Part shown: positions 53,453-62,564 of the stretch, piece after piece
Position numbering within the stretch: the first letter of the stretch is position 1
Layout of the letters: each line of letters begins with the position of its first letter
NCBI RefSeq assembly: GCF_014643175.1
Contig: NZ_BMJH01000003.1
Coordinates: 434,001 to 498,000, forward strand
DNA length: 64,000 bases
Direction of reading: 5' to 3'
From: Hoyosella rhizosphaerae
GTDB lineage: Bacteria > Actinomycetota > Actinomycetes > Mycobacteriales > Mycobacteriaceae
Notes under the pieces: model-generated
The model's database searches: none
Told to the model about the DNA's origin: nothing
What the model saw: only the letters and a program-made list of their open reading frames with translations
Program-made: the position numbers and the translations under genes

Positions 53453-53950
53453 TCACCCCTGCGGCAAGACCTCTTCAATCGCCTTGATGACCTCGGGTGC
53501 GTCAGGTGTTGTTCGTGGCCGGAACCGGCGGACTACCGAACCATTAGGTGCGACAAGGAACTTCTCAAAATTCCACTGGATGTCTCCGGCCTCGCCAGCA
53601 TCGTCTTTCGTTTCGGTGAGCACCTCATACAGTGGATGCCTGTCCGCGCCGTTGACGTCGCATTTCGCCAGCATGGGAAAAGTCACACCAAACGTGGTTG
53701 AACAAAATGTGGCGATCTCTTCGGCTGTACCTGGCTCTTGGCCACCGAATTGGTTACACGGAACACCAATCACGGTCAGCCCTTGCTCCCCGTACTTGGT
53801 GGCGAGCTCTTCAAGTTGACGGTACTGCGGCGTCAACCCACATTTGGAAGCCACGTTGACGATCAGTAGGGCGTTTCCGTCAAACTTCGCAAGGCTTGTG
53901 GATACGCCGGACAGAGTGGTGAGCGGGATGGTCTGCACAGATTGTGACAT
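53453..53950 (-). CDS. Glutathione peroxidase-family thiol peroxidase
   Basis: A 165-residue protein. Catalytic residues: Cys37 in VASKCGLT, Gln71 in QFGGQEP, Trp126 and Asn127 in DIQWNFEKF. Cys83 (ATFCSTTFGVTFP) is in the position of the resolving cysteine of thioredoxin-dependent enzymes, so the donor is probably thioredoxin or a mycothiol system rather than glutathione. ATG 53950 is the natural start. It is divergent from modA. Confidence 0.93.
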   Translation of the reverse strand: MSQSVQTIPLTTLSGVSTSLAKFDGNALLIVNVASKCGLTPQYRQLEELATKYGEQGLTVIGVPCNQFGGQEPGTAEEIATFCSTTFGVTFPMLAKCDVNGADRHPLYEVLTETKDDAGEAGDIQWNFEKFLVAPNGSVVRRFRPRTTPDAPEVIKAIEEVLPQG

Positions 53951-54071
53951 GCCACCACCGTACCGGTACCAATTAAACGCAAGTAACAGGATGGTCCACG
54001 GGAAGCGTACTTTCGGTGTCACCCAACACCAACTTTGATTTCTGTTTACTTTCTCGTGTGACACTGGAGCC

Positions 54072-54842
54072 ATGGCCCAACCCCGTCGACGTGGTGCACT
54101 TCGTGTTGTGTGCATTGGTGCCGTGGCAGCAGCGATTGCTACTGGCTGCGCCCCAGCCGACCAACAAGATCAGCTCACCGTTTTTGCGGCATCGTCGTTG
54201 CGCACCGCATTCGATGACATTGCTAAAGACTTTGAGTCCGCATACCCGCAGACCGCGGTAAATCTCAACTTCACAGGGTCTTCGGATTTGCTCGATCGCA
54301 TCAAGGACGGCGCACCCGCGGATGTTTTCGCAACCGAAACCGAAGAAGTGATGTGGCTGGCGCTCGACGCTGAACTGATAGATGATCCTCAGGCTTTTGC
54401 TCGCAACGAGCTTGTGATTATCGTACCCAACGTCGACGACGTTGACGTTTCTGACATCGACGACGTCATCGACAGCGGCACCCCCGTCGCCTCGTGCGCG
54501 AGTGAAACATCCTGCGGAACTATCGCGCAGAGGCTGGCTCGGCGCGCAGGATTTGCCATTGACCAAGACGTTCAAGAGCGATCCGCAACCGAAGTGCTCA
54601 ACCGTGTTCTTGACGGGTCTGCCGTCGCCGGCCTCGTGTACCGCACAGACGCGCTATCCGCGGGAGAGCAAGTACGCATCATCGAACTCCCCTTCTCTGC
54701 GACGACCGTCAACATGATTGGGATTGTTGAGTCGTCGCAAAGCCAGCCGCTGGCGCGCGCCTTCACTGATTTCGTCACGTCACCGCAGGGGCAACGCGCA
54801 CTTGAACGCGCAGGTTTTTCCACTGCAACGCAAGACAGCTAG
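54072..54842 (+). CDS. modA: Molybdate-binding lipoprotein ModA
   Basis: A 256-residue substrate-binding protein. The signal peptide ends at AIATGC (lipid-anchored Cys). It has LTVFAASSLRTAFDDIA, FTGSSDLLDRIKDGAPADVFATE, and VAGLVYRTDAL, all ModA motifs. It binds molybdate or tungstate for an ABC importer. No modB or modC gene follows; a terminator hairpin overlaps its stop codon, so the transporter must be elsewhere or absent. Confidence 0.93.
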   Translation: MAQPRRRGALRVVCIGAVAAAIATGCAPADQQDQLTVFAASSLRTAFDDIAKDFESAYPQTAVNLNFTGSSDLLDRIKDGAPADVFATETEEVMWLALDAELIDDPQAFARNELVIIVPNVDDVDVSDIDDVIDSGTPVASCASETSCGTIAQRLARRAGFAIDQDVQERSATEVLNRVLDGSAVAGLVYRTDALSAGEQVRIIELPFSATTVNMIGIVESSQSQPLARAFTDFVTSPQGQRALERAGFSTATQDS

Positions 54843-54873
54843 GCCCTGAACCACACGCTCTGATTCAGGGCCT
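54841..54873 (+). terminator. Hairpin at the modA stop codon
   Basis: AGGCCCTGAA (54841-54850) and TTCAGGGCCT (54864-54873) are exact complements around a 13-base loop. No T run follows, so strength is uncertain. It lies between convergent modA and ptrB. Confidence 0.6.
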
Positions 54874-54906
54874 CTCGCCTACTCAAAACTGGCTAACTCA
54901 GGGCTG

Positions 54907-56982
54907 CTAGCTCAGGCCGACTCGGTCAAGAACCCAGGCGAACTCGAACGCAACTTCTTTCCACTTCTCGTACCGACCACTCACGCCGCCGTGGCCCGCG
55001 CTCATTTCCGTCTTGAGCAGCACCGACTCGGCCCCCACTTCGCGTAGTTTCGCGACCCATTTTGCGGGTTCCACATACAGCACACGGGTGTCGTTGATGC
55101 TCGTCACCGCGAGGATCGGCGGGTACTTCTGGTCGGTGACATTTTCATACGGCGAATATGACTTCATGTAGGCATACACATCCGCATCGGCCAGCGGGTT
55201 ACCCCATTCATCCCATTCGATCACTGTCAGTGGCAGCGAAGGATCAAGGATGGAGGTAAGCGGGTCAACGAACGGCACATTCGCCAAAATCCCATCGAAC
55301 AATTCAGGAGCGAGGTTGGCGACAGCGCCCATCAACAACCCACCCGCACTACCCCCGTCTGCGACGACGGCGGAGGCCTGGCCTGAGTCACGAATGTGCC
55401 GCGCGCACGCAACGAAGTCGGTGAAGGTGTTCTTCTTCGTCAGAGTCTTGCCGTTGTCGTACCAGCGTCGTCCCATTTCGCCACCGCCGCGAACATGCGC
55501 GACCATGAACACCATTCCGCGGTCCAACAGCGACAGCCGGGCGACGGAAAACGATGGATCGATGCTGGACTCGTAGGAGCCATACCCATACAGCAGTGTG
55601 GGCGCAGGCTCGTTCGTGTCTTTGCGCTTGACCACAGAAATCGGGATGCGCGTGCCGTCCTCGGCTACCGCCCAATCACGCTTCTGCTCATACATTGCGT
55701 GGTCGTATCCGCCCAGGACAGGCTGCTCCTTGCGGAGGTGCATCTCCCCTGTGCTGAGCTCGAAGTCAAACACCCGACCCGGGGTGATAAATGAGGTGAA
55801 ACCAAGCCGAAGGTAGGGCGACGACCACTCAGGGTTGGCGCCAGGGGCAGCGGTGTACAGCTCCTCGCCGAAGTCGATTTCGGTGAGTTCGCCGTAACCA
55901 TCAGCGTTGATCGGCCACAGTGCGATGCGAGAAATGGCATCACGTCGGTACCCCACCACGAGGTGGTCTTGGAACGCCTCGACGTCTTCGAGCCGCACAG
56001 TGTCGCGATGCGCGATGAGCACCCGCTGGTCCGTGGGGTCGCTGACAGGCGCGTCCGCGAGCTCAAAGTTCTCGGCACCATCGTTGTGCATGATGAGGAA
56101 CCGGTCCTCACCGGCGACCACGACGTGATCAATGCCGTATTCGACACCCTCACGGCGAGGCAGGACAACCTTGAATTCGCCCGTGGGGTCATCGGCATCG
56201 ACGACGCGGGACTCGCTGGTGATTTTCGACCCGACCTCGATGACGAGGAATTTGCGGCTGCGGGTCGTGCCCATCCCCACCCAATAGCGTTCATCAGATT
56301 CGTGGAACACCGACACGTCGTCACTCGCTGGCGTGCCCAGTTCGTGCCGCCATACAGTGTCCGGCCGCCACGCGTCATCAACCGTGAGGTAGAACAGGAA
56401 TGTTCCGCTGTTGTCCCACAGTGCGCCGGGGAACGTGTTCTCGATTTCGTCGCCGAGCATTTCGCCCGTGCGCAGGTCTTTAACGCGCAGCGTGTACCGC
56501 TCGTCGCCGGTGGTATCCACTGCGTACGCAAGCAAGGTGCCGTCTTCAGTCACGGTGAAACTGCCGAGACTGAAAAAATCGTGGCCTTCCGCTTCCGCGT
56601 TGGCGTCGAGAAGGACAACCTCCCCCGGCACGTCCGCGTCGAGTTGCGGTGGCTCCCAATCATCGTCCGACTCGATTGGGCACCGGCAGCTCACACCATA
56701 TTGCTTGCCCTCGATCGTCCGGCTGTAGTACCACCATTCGCCGCGGCGAACGGGAACCGACATGTCAGTTTCCTGCGTGCGGTTTTTGATCTCGCCGAAG
56801 ATTTTTTCCCGCAAAGCACCGAGATGCACAGTCTGCGCGTCGGTGAATGCATTTTCCGCTTCGAGGTAAGCGACGACCTCGGGGTTTTCTTTGTCGCGCA
56901 ACCACTCGTAGTTGTCGACAAAGGCGTCACCGTGGTGTTCACGTTGAAGCGGAACCTTTTTTGCTTCCGGAGCGGTTGTCAT
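54907..56982 (-). CDS. ptrB: Oligopeptidase B (S9 family prolyl oligopeptidase)
   Basis: A 691-residue cytoplasmic serine peptidase. The N-terminal beta-propeller covers about 70-400. The C-terminal catalytic domain has Ser in [12 protein letters not shown], Asp in [15 protein letters not shown] and His in [27 protein letters not shown] and [15 protein letters not shown] are S9A signatures. It cuts short peptides after basic residues. ATG 56982 overlaps the purC stop (ATGA). In M. tuberculosis the gene at this position is split in two (ptrBa/ptrBb); here it is whole. Confidence 0.94.
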   Translation of the reverse strand: MTTAPEAKKVPLQREHHGDAFVDNYEWLRDKENPEVVAYLEAENAFTDAQTVHLGALREKIFGEIKNRTQETDMSVPVRRGEWWYYSRTIEGKQYGVSCRCPIESDDDWEPPQLDADVPGEVVLLDANAEAEGHDFFSLGSFTVTEDGTLLAYAVDTTGDERYTLRVKDLRTGEMLGDEIENTFPGALWDNSGTFLFYLTVDDAWRPDTVWRHELGTPASDDVSVFHESDERYWVGMGTTRSRKFLVIEVGSKITSESRVVDADDPTGEFKVVLPRREGVEYGIDHVVVAGEDRFLIMHNDGAENFELADAPVSDPTDQRVLIAHRDTVRLEDVEAFQDHLVVGYRRDAISRIALWPINADGYGELTEIDFGEELYTAAPGANPEWSSPYLRLGFTSFITPGRVFDFELSTGEMHLRKEQPVLGGYDHAMYEQKRDWAVAEDGTRIPISVVKRKDTNEPAPTLLYGYGSYESSIDPSFSVARLSLLDRGMVFMVAHVRGGGEMGRRWYDNGKTLTKKNTFTDFVACARHIRDSGQASAVVADGGSAGGLLMGAVANLAPELFDGILANVPFVDPLTSILDPSLPLTVIEWDEWGNPLADADVYAYMKSYSPYENVTDQKYPPILAVTSINDTRVLYVEPAKWVAKLREVGAESVLLKTEMSAGHGGVSGRYEKWKEVAFEFAWVLDRVGLS

Positions 56983-57893
56983 GCTTTGGCCCACGAAGTT
57001 TCCCCCAACCAGTCGTCAAACGACAATCCCGAGATGCGCTCATACGCTTCGATGTAACGCTTCCGCGTCGCGTCAACAATGTCGTCAGGCAACGGCGGCG
57101 GTGGGCTGTCGGAGTCCTTGTCCCAACCGGACTCACTGCTCGTGAGCCAGTCACGCACAAACTGCTTATCAAAGCTCGGCTGTGATTTGCCCGGTGCGTA
57201 ATCTTCGACGGTCCAGAAACGCGAGGAGTCTGGCGTCAAAACCTCATCCGCCAGCACCAAGTTATTGGCATTGTCCACACCGAACTCAAACTTTGTGTCG
57301 GCGAGGATGATGCCGCGCGCTTCCGTCAAAGTTGAGGCACGCAGATAAATATCAAGTGTTTCCTGCCGTATGCGGTGCGCCAGTTCTGTACCCAGCTTGC
57401 TCAGAACGGCATCAAACGTCACATTTTCGTCGTGGTCGCCGACGTCAGCTTTGGTCGCGGGCGTGAAGATCGCTTCCTCAAGGCGGCTTGCTTCGCCGAG
57501 CCCCTCAGGCAGCTTCACTCCGCACACAGCACCGGTGGCGGCGTAATCCTTCAGACCCGAACCTGTTAGGTAGCCGCGAGCGACACATTCGAACGGAACC
57601 ATTTCTAGCTTCTTCACGATCAGTGCCCGTCCGAGCACTTCCTCAGGGATGCGTTCATCATCCGCGGAGGCCGCAAGATGGTTAGGCACCCCAAGTTCGC
57701 TGAAGAAAAACACGCTCATAGCGGTGAGGACGCGCCCCTTGTCTGGGATCGGCGTTTCCAGCACATGGTCGTATGCCGAAATACGATCCGACGCCACCAT
57801 CAGTAGGCATTCGTCGTCAATGTTGTACAAGTCGCGGACTTTGCCGGACTGGATGTGGGTGTAATCAGCCAAAGTAGGACGCACGGCGTTCAC
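56979..57893 (-). CDS. purC: SAICAR synthetase PurC
   Basis: A 304-residue enzyme that joins CAIR and aspartate with ATP. Motifs: [27 protein letters not shown] (in parts), [23 protein letters not shown] and DSSRFW. GTG 57893 is the start. It is coupled to ptrB downstream and separated from a HIT protein gene by 56 bases. This longer form (about 300 residues) is the usual actinobacterial PurC. Confidence 0.96.
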   Translation of the reverse strand: MNAVRPTLADYTHIQSGKVRDLYNIDDECLLMVASDRISAYDHVLETPIPDKGRVLTAMSVFFFSELGVPNHLAASADDERIPEEVLGRALIVKKLEMVPFECVARGYLTGSGLKDYAATGAVCGVKLPEGLGEASRLEEAIFTPATKADVGDHDENVTFDAVLSKLGTELAHRIRQETLDIYLRASTLTEARGIILADTKFEFGVDNANNLVLADEVLTPDSSRFWTVEDYAPGKSQPSFDKQFVRDWLTSSESGWDKDSDSPPPPLPDDIVDATRKRYIEAYERISGLSFDDWLGETSWAKA

Positions 57894-57949
57894 CCTAGTT
57901 GCTCACACCGTCAAACAGGCAAATGAAAGCACCATCTGGGACAGATTGG

Positions 57950-58375
57950 TCACAGAAATTCACACGCTGACCGTATTTGGGCGGCATGAGCATCGAGGGA
58001 CATGCGATGTGGCCAACTGAAACTGCCCCGCAGCCCAAAGCCGTCACCGGTGTTGCGGGGAAGAACATGAAGGTGCACGTGAAAAACTTCCTGGCCCGCA
58101 GCAACACCGTCAGCAAGAAACAGGTTGATTCCCGCAGGCTTCAATGCTGACTTCCGCAGCGCGGCGGCCATCTTCTGGGCAGTGCCGAACAGAGGGCCGG
58201 CGAGTTCGGGAGGAAGTTCGCTGAGATCGGTGGCGTGCTGGCGCGGAATGACAAGGAGATGCCCCGGTGTCATGGGTCGAATATCCATGAACGCCATCAC
58301 ATGCTCGTCCTCGAACACGGGGCTAGCCTCAGCCTTACCCGCGACGATGTCACAAAAAATGCACGCCACCGACAT
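57950..58375 (-). CDS. HIT family nucleotide hydrolase
   Basis: A 141-residue protein of the Hint/HinT branch. It has CIFCDIVAGKAEASPVFEDE, a zinc-type Cys pair at CxxC, and the histidine triad HVHLHV preceded by GQEVF. It cleaves AMP conjugates such as aminoacyl-AMP. ATG 58375 has AGGTGG just upstream. It lies between purB and purC on the same strand, six bases after purB ends. Confidence 0.92.
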   Translation of the reverse strand: MSVACIFCDIVAGKAEASPVFEDEHVMAFMDIRPMTPGHLLVIPRQHATDLSELPPELAGPLFGTAQKMAAALRKSALKPAGINLFLADGVAAGQEVFHVHLHVLPRNTGDGFGLRGSFSWPHRMSLDAHAAQIRSACEFL

Positions 58376-58381
58376 CACCAC

Positions 58382-59821
58382 CTACAAAATTGGGGCTGGC
58401 TTATACGTCGCTGCGGTTGGGTACCGCTCCGCCAGCGCGCCCACGGCCGACACAACATCTGCAACCTGCTTCTCCGCCGCACCGACAAAAGCCGTCCGAT
58501 CAGCGAGCGCCGCATCGAGCTGTTCGCGGTCCAACGGAATACGAGAATCGCCAGCCAACCGGTCCAAAAGGTCCGGCTCCTTGCCCTCTTCACGCATAGC
58601 CAGTGCCACAGCAACCGCGTGTTCCTTAATAGCTTCGTGGGCAGTTTCCCTACCCACACCGGCACGAACCGCAGCCATCAACACCTTCGTCGTCGCCAGG
58701 AACGGCAAGTACCGCTCAAGTTCGCGATCCACCACAGCCGGGTAAGCGCCAAACTCGTCCAACACCGTAAGGAAAGTTTCGAACATGCCATCAATAGCGA
58801 AGAAAGCATCCGGCAACGCAACGCGGCGCACCACAGAACAGAACACATCGCCCTCGTTCCACTGGGCACCCGCAAGTTCCGCCGCCATCGACGCGTACCC
58901 GCGCAGTACCACCTGCAGGCCATTGACCCGCTCACACGAACGTGTGTTCATCTTGTGCGGCATCGCCGACGAACCAACCTGACCCGGCTGGAACCCTTCA
59001 GTGACCAGCTCATGGCCCGCCATCAACCGCACCGTGTGCGCAAACGACGAAGGACCAGCAGCAAGCTGAACCAGCGCCGACAGCACATCATGATCCAACG
59101 ACCGCGGGTACACCTGCCCCACACTGGTAAGTACGTTCGTGAAGCCGAGGTGGTCCGCGACCGCGTTCTCTAACTCCGTCAACTTCGACGAATCGCCGCC
59201 CAAAAGATCCAGCATGTCCTGCGACGTACCCATCGGGCCCTTCACACCACGCAACGGGTAACGGTCAATCAAATCCCGTACACGCGACAGCGCCACGAGG
59301 ACTTCCTCAGCAGCAGAAGCGAACCGCTTCCCCAGAGTTGTGGCCTGCGCCGCAACATTGTGGCTACGCCCAGCCATCACCAAATCCGAATACTGCGCCG
59401 CATGCTTAGCCAAGTTCACCGCCACCGCAACACCACGCGCATGCACCAACTCCAGTGCGCGCCTGATCTGCAACTGCTCAACATTCTCAGTCAAGTCACG
59501 GCTCGTCATGCCCTTATGAATGTGCTCAAACCCCGCAAGGGCACTGAACTCCTCAATACGGGCCTTCACATCGTGGCGCGTCACCCGCTCCCGCTCAGCA
59601 ATCGACGCCAAATCAACCTGATCAAGAACACCCTCATACGCCTCAATCACGGCGTCAGCGACGTCAATTCCCAAACTCTTCTGCGCGCGCAACACCGCCA
59701 CCCACAGCTCACGCTCCAACACAATCTTGCTCTCCGGGGACCACAACTGGGTCATCTCCGGGCTCGCATAGCGGGTAGCAAGAACATTAGGAACAGGCTT
59801 TTTGCCAATATCTGCGGTCAC
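58382..59821 (-). CDS. purB: Adenylosuccinate lyase PurB
   Basis: A 479-residue enzyme acting twice in purine synthesis (SAICAR to AICAR, adenylosuccinate to AMP). It has the fumarase/aspartase signature GSSAMPHKMN, catalytic His in TSRDLTEN and GRSHNVAAQATTLGKRF. GTG 59821 is chosen; it has TAGACT eight bases upstream (leaderless pattern) and no ribosome site. It heads the purB-HIT-purC-ptrB strand. Confidence 0.95.
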   Translation of the reverse strand: MTADIGKKPVPNVLATRYASPEMTQLWSPESKIVLERELWVAVLRAQKSLGIDVADAVIEAYEGVLDQVDLASIAERERVTRHDVKARIEEFSALAGFEHIHKGMTSRDLTENVEQLQIRRALELVHARGVAVAVNLAKHAAQYSDLVMAGRSHNVAAQATTLGKRFASAAEEVLVALSRVRDLIDRYPLRGVKGPMGTSQDMLDLLGGDSSKLTELENAVADHLGFTNVLTSVGQVYPRSLDHDVLSALVQLAAGPSSFAHTVRLMAGHELVTEGFQPGQVGSSAMPHKMNTRSCERVNGLQVVLRGYASMAAELAGAQWNEGDVFCSVVRRVALPDAFFAIDGMFETFLTVLDEFGAYPAVVDRELERYLPFLATTKVLMAAVRAGVGRETAHEAIKEHAVAVALAMREEGKEPDLLDRLAGDSRIPLDREQLDAALADRTAFVGAAEKQVADVVSAVGALAERYPTAATYKPAPIL

Positions 59822-59896
59822 AGCACGAAAGTCTAGTAGCACCCACCGACAGCGCCCAATGCGTCACACCGGCGCCACCCCAAAGCGGATGACCCA

Positions 59897-60508
59897 CTAC
59901 CCCTTCGTCGGAGCCAAAACATCCACCACCGGGAACAACGCATCACGCACCGCCGCAAACGGATCACGTTCCTCAGCAAGCAAACTCGACAACAACGTGC
60001 CATCAACAATCGCCACCAACGTCTTCAACGACGACGCCGACACCTCACGCCCACAACGATCAATCAACTCCACAACTAACGCATTACGCTCCGCCCGCAA
60101 CCTACCCGTCACACGCCGAATCTCGGGCCGCCGCACCGACGCCACAAACCGCTCATACCGAGCAACCAACTCCGCACGCTGCGCACTCGGCTCGGCATCC
60201 GAACCCTGCGCAAGCCACTCCACAAGCAACGACGAAAAAGTATCCGCATTGCGCCTACGCCTCGACACCACCTCAAGCTGCCGCTTCAACAAATCAATCT
60301 CCGCACGCCCACCAAACTCAACAGCGAGCACCAACACCTCATCAAGCGACGAAAAATAATACGTAGTCGACGCCAACGGAAGACCCGCACGCTGAGCCAC
60401 CGCCCTATGCGTCACCGCCTCCACCCCACCCGCAGAGAAAAGCTCCGACGCTGCACGAATCAAGGCCGCCCTACGGCGCTCACCTTTAGGAGTCGAAGCA
60501 GTCGTCAC
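59897..60508 (-). CDS. TetR family transcriptional regulator
   Basis: A 203-residue regulator. The helix-turn-helix is VTHRAVAQRAGLPLASTTYYF, of the TetR group with a C-terminal TetR_C-like domain. The ligand is unknown. It is divergent from the alpha/beta hydrolase gene, with a 192-base gap that should hold both promoters, so it is the best candidate regulator of that gene. Start GTG 60508. Confidence 0.87.
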   Translation of the reverse strand: MTTASTPKGERRRAALIRAASELFSAGGVEAVTHRAVAQRAGLPLASTTYYFSSLDEVLVLAVEFGGRAEIDLLKRQLEVVSRRRRNADTFSSLLVEWLAQGSDAEPSAQRAELVARYERFVASVRRPEIRRVTGRLRAERNALVVELIDRCGREVSASSLKTLVAIVDGTLLSSLLAEERDPFAAVRDALFPVVDVLAPTKG

Positions 60509-60687
60509 CGCGCAATGCTCTCAGAGACCACCCCACACGTCCGCGCTTTATGTCTCAAACAGCTAAAGAGACGATACCGATCAGCGAAGTACGCGGACGA
60601 AGGTGCGGTTGCGGAGGTGAGGGAGTCGTGACGTAGATAGCACCAACTCTAGTCTTAGAACCTATTCCATTACTGGAGTTACTTCCA

Positions 60688-60693
60688 TACAAT
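60688..60693 (+). promoter_or_regulatory. -10 box of the alpha/beta hydrolase (leaderless)
   Basis: TACAAT ends 7 bases before ATG 60701. An imperfect dyad ATTCCA-N4-TGGAGT (60665-60680) covers the -35 region and may be the operator of a flanking TetR protein. Confidence 0.6.
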
Positions 60694-60700
60694 CTCTGAT

Positions 60701-61612
60701 ATGACACGTACTGACACCACCTTCACGGTGGACGGCGACACCTGCGCAGCCTGGTTGTACACCCCCGACCACGCACCATCCAGCTCCGGCAGACCGATCA
60801 TCGTGATGGCACACGGACTAGGCGCAGTGAAAGAGATGAGACTCGACGCTTTCGCTGAGCGGTTCACCGCTGCCGGGTACGCGTGCCTCGTCTTTGACTA
60901 TCGACACTTTGGCGCCAGCACCGGTGAGCCGCGCCAGTTGCTCGACATTAAACACCAGCTCCAAGATTGGAAAGCCGCAGTCGCCTACGCACGCACCCTC
61001 GATGGCGTTGATCCAGACAAGGTCATCGCGTGGGGCACCTCCTTCGGAGGAGGGCACGCAATAATCACCGCCGCACAAGACAAGCGGATCGCCGCCGCGA
61101 TCGCGCAATGCCCCTTCACCAACGGGATCTCCTCGACAGCCGCCATACCTGTCGCCACCTCCACGAAGCTCACCGCGCTCGCCATCGCCGACGCCGCGGG
61201 GGCATTGCTCGGACGAGATCCCGTAATGGTGGCTGTCTACGGCCCACCTGGATCAACCGCGCTGATGACGGCCGAAGACAGCGTGGCAGGCATTGAACGC
61301 ATGATCCCGGATGGCTTCGACGCACCCAGAGAAGTGGCATCACGGTTCGCGTTGCAGATCGTCAAACACTTCCCCGGCCGATACGCCCGCAACGTCGAAT
61401 GCCCCATCCTGTTCGCGATCTGCGAGCCTGACACCGTCGCACCCGCTGGGCCAACCAAAAAGTACGCAGCGCAGGCCCCACGTGGCGAGGTCAAGCTTTA
61501 TGACTACGGGCATTTCGACATCTACGTCGGAGAAGCGTTCGAGGTCAACGTCGCTGACCAACTCGAGTTCCTCAACACCCACGTTCCAGCGAACTCAGCG
61601 GCGCGCGGTTAA
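60701..61612 (+). CDS. Alpha/beta hydrolase (DUF/YcjY-like)
   Basis: A 303-residue soluble hydrolase. It has an oxyanion segment AHGLGAVKEMRLD, YRHFGASTGEPRQ, the nucleophile Ser in AWGTSFGGGH, late Asp in ICEPDTVAP and His in YDYGHFDIYVG. This is the pattern of xenobiotic or ester hydrolases of the YcjY/DltD-like X-Pro peptidase superfamily. The substrate is unknown. It is flanked by two TetR genes, and its stop overlaps the 3' end of the right-hand one. Confidence 0.87.
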   Translation: MTRTDTTFTVDGDTCAAWLYTPDHAPSSSGRPIIVMAHGLGAVKEMRLDAFAERFTAAGYACLVFDYRHFGASTGEPRQLLDIKHQLQDWKAAVAYARTLDGVDPDKVIAWGTSFGGGHAIITAAQDKRIAAAIAQCPFTNGISSTAAIPVATSTKLTALAIADAAGALLGRDPVMVAVYGPPGSTALMTAEDSVAGIERMIPDGFDAPREVASRFALQIVKHFPGRYARNVECPILFAICEPDTVAPAGPTKKYAAQAPRGEVKLYDYGHFDIYVGEAFEVNVADQLEFLNTHVPANSAARG

Positions 61613-62250
61613 ATGTGCGAACTACTCCCGAAACGGGGCGCATGACCTGAAACCGAAGACAGCCCGAACATTACTGAAATGAGTTGTGCGACCTCGTCCT
61701 CATCCGCACGTAAACGGTCAGATCGCCAACTCAAACTAATGATGCCATTGGTGGCTGCCCACAACGCCTTGGCCGCCAATGCCGGGTCAACCGTTGGGTT
61801 CGTAAGCCCAGCAGCAGCCGCATCGCGAAGGGCCGCTTCGAGTTTGCCGTTCTGCTCATCAGTGAGATCCGCGATGCGTTCAAGGGCCTCAGGTTCGTTC
61901 GGAGGATCAGCAAGGATGCGGAACTGGTTTGGACGCTCCCTCGCAAAGTTCAAATACGCTTGAGCTGCCTTCATGATGCGTTCAACCGGCGTGCCGGGGG
62001 CCGAATAGGCGGCATCCATGTACTGCCTATTCTCCTCAAGGGCACGCTCAGCGACCGCGACAAGAACAGCCGACCGGTTCCCCACACGGTTATAAATTGT
62101 CTGCAATGCGACATCGGCGCGTTCAGACACATCCTCGAGCGTCCAAGCATTCGGCCCAAGTTCGACAATTGCCGACTCCGCCGCATCAACTATCGCTTTC
62201 CTAGTTGCGGCTTTTCGACGCTCTGTACGTGTTGCCGGTGGGATACTCAC
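61609..62250 (-). CDS. TetR family transcriptional regulator
   Basis: A 213-residue regulator. The DNA-binding part is WTLEDVSERADVALQTIYNR, followed by a TetR_C_33-like ligand domain. It is convergent with the alpha/beta hydrolase gene, overlapping by four bases. GTG 62250 has a TACAAT box six bases upstream (leaderless pattern), and an inverted repeat lies in its -35 region, suggesting self-repression. Confidence 0.87.
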   Translation of the reverse strand: MSIPPATRTERRKAATRKAIVDAAESAIVELGPNAWTLEDVSERADVALQTIYNRVGNRSAVLVAVAERALEENRQYMDAAYSAPGTPVERIMKAAQAYLNFARERPNQFRILADPPNEPEALERIADLTDEQNGKLEAALRDAAAAGLTNPTVDPALAAKALWAATNGIISLSWRSDRLRADEDEVAQLISVMFGLSSVSGHAPRFGSSSHI

Positions 62251-62274
62251 CCGCCGATTGTATAGCCCTCCATA

Positions 62275-62288
62275 GATAGACGACTATC
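62275..62288 (-). promoter_or_regulatory. Putative operator of the right-hand TetR gene
   Basis: GATAG-ACGA-CTATC is a perfect 5-base inverted repeat, 25-38 bases upstream of GTG 62250, over the -35 region. Confidence 0.5.
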
Positions 62289-62564
62289 CAATGTTGGAAC
62301 GGCAGGCGGCTACCGCAGCAGTCCGGACTGCGCCCCGGGACTACGAGCAACCATCACGTACTTATCCACCCCAATGCGCATAGGATCCACTCCCGGTTTA
62401 ATTAGCAGTCACAGACTGAGGTTAAGGGGCGGTACCATCACAACAGCCATCCCCGCCGCGAGGTTGCCGGAATAGAGCCTCCTCCAATTTCAGAGTGTTT
62501 CAGAAAAACCTATTTAGGCAACGGTGAGACTTTCGTACGGCTGGTGTCACAGTAAGGAGTGGGA
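62289..62564. other. Gene-free stretch before the helicase gene
   Basis: No credible ORF. It contains a perfect 14-base palindrome GCAGTCCGGACTGC (62318-62331) and, near the helicase, a repeated TTTCAG (about 62488 and 62498) before TATTTA, which may be part of a promoter. AAGGAG at 62554-62559 is the helicase ribosome site. Confidence 0.5.

Noticed and set aside
55963-57057. 364-codon open frame opposite ptrB
   Set aside because: ptrB on the other strand has complete S9 family motifs; this frame is its shadow and has no recognisable motif or ribosome site.
58235-59173. 312-codon open frame opposite purB and the HIT gene
   Set aside because: It crosses two real genes with catalytic motifs on the other strand and its composition is that of an antisense frame.
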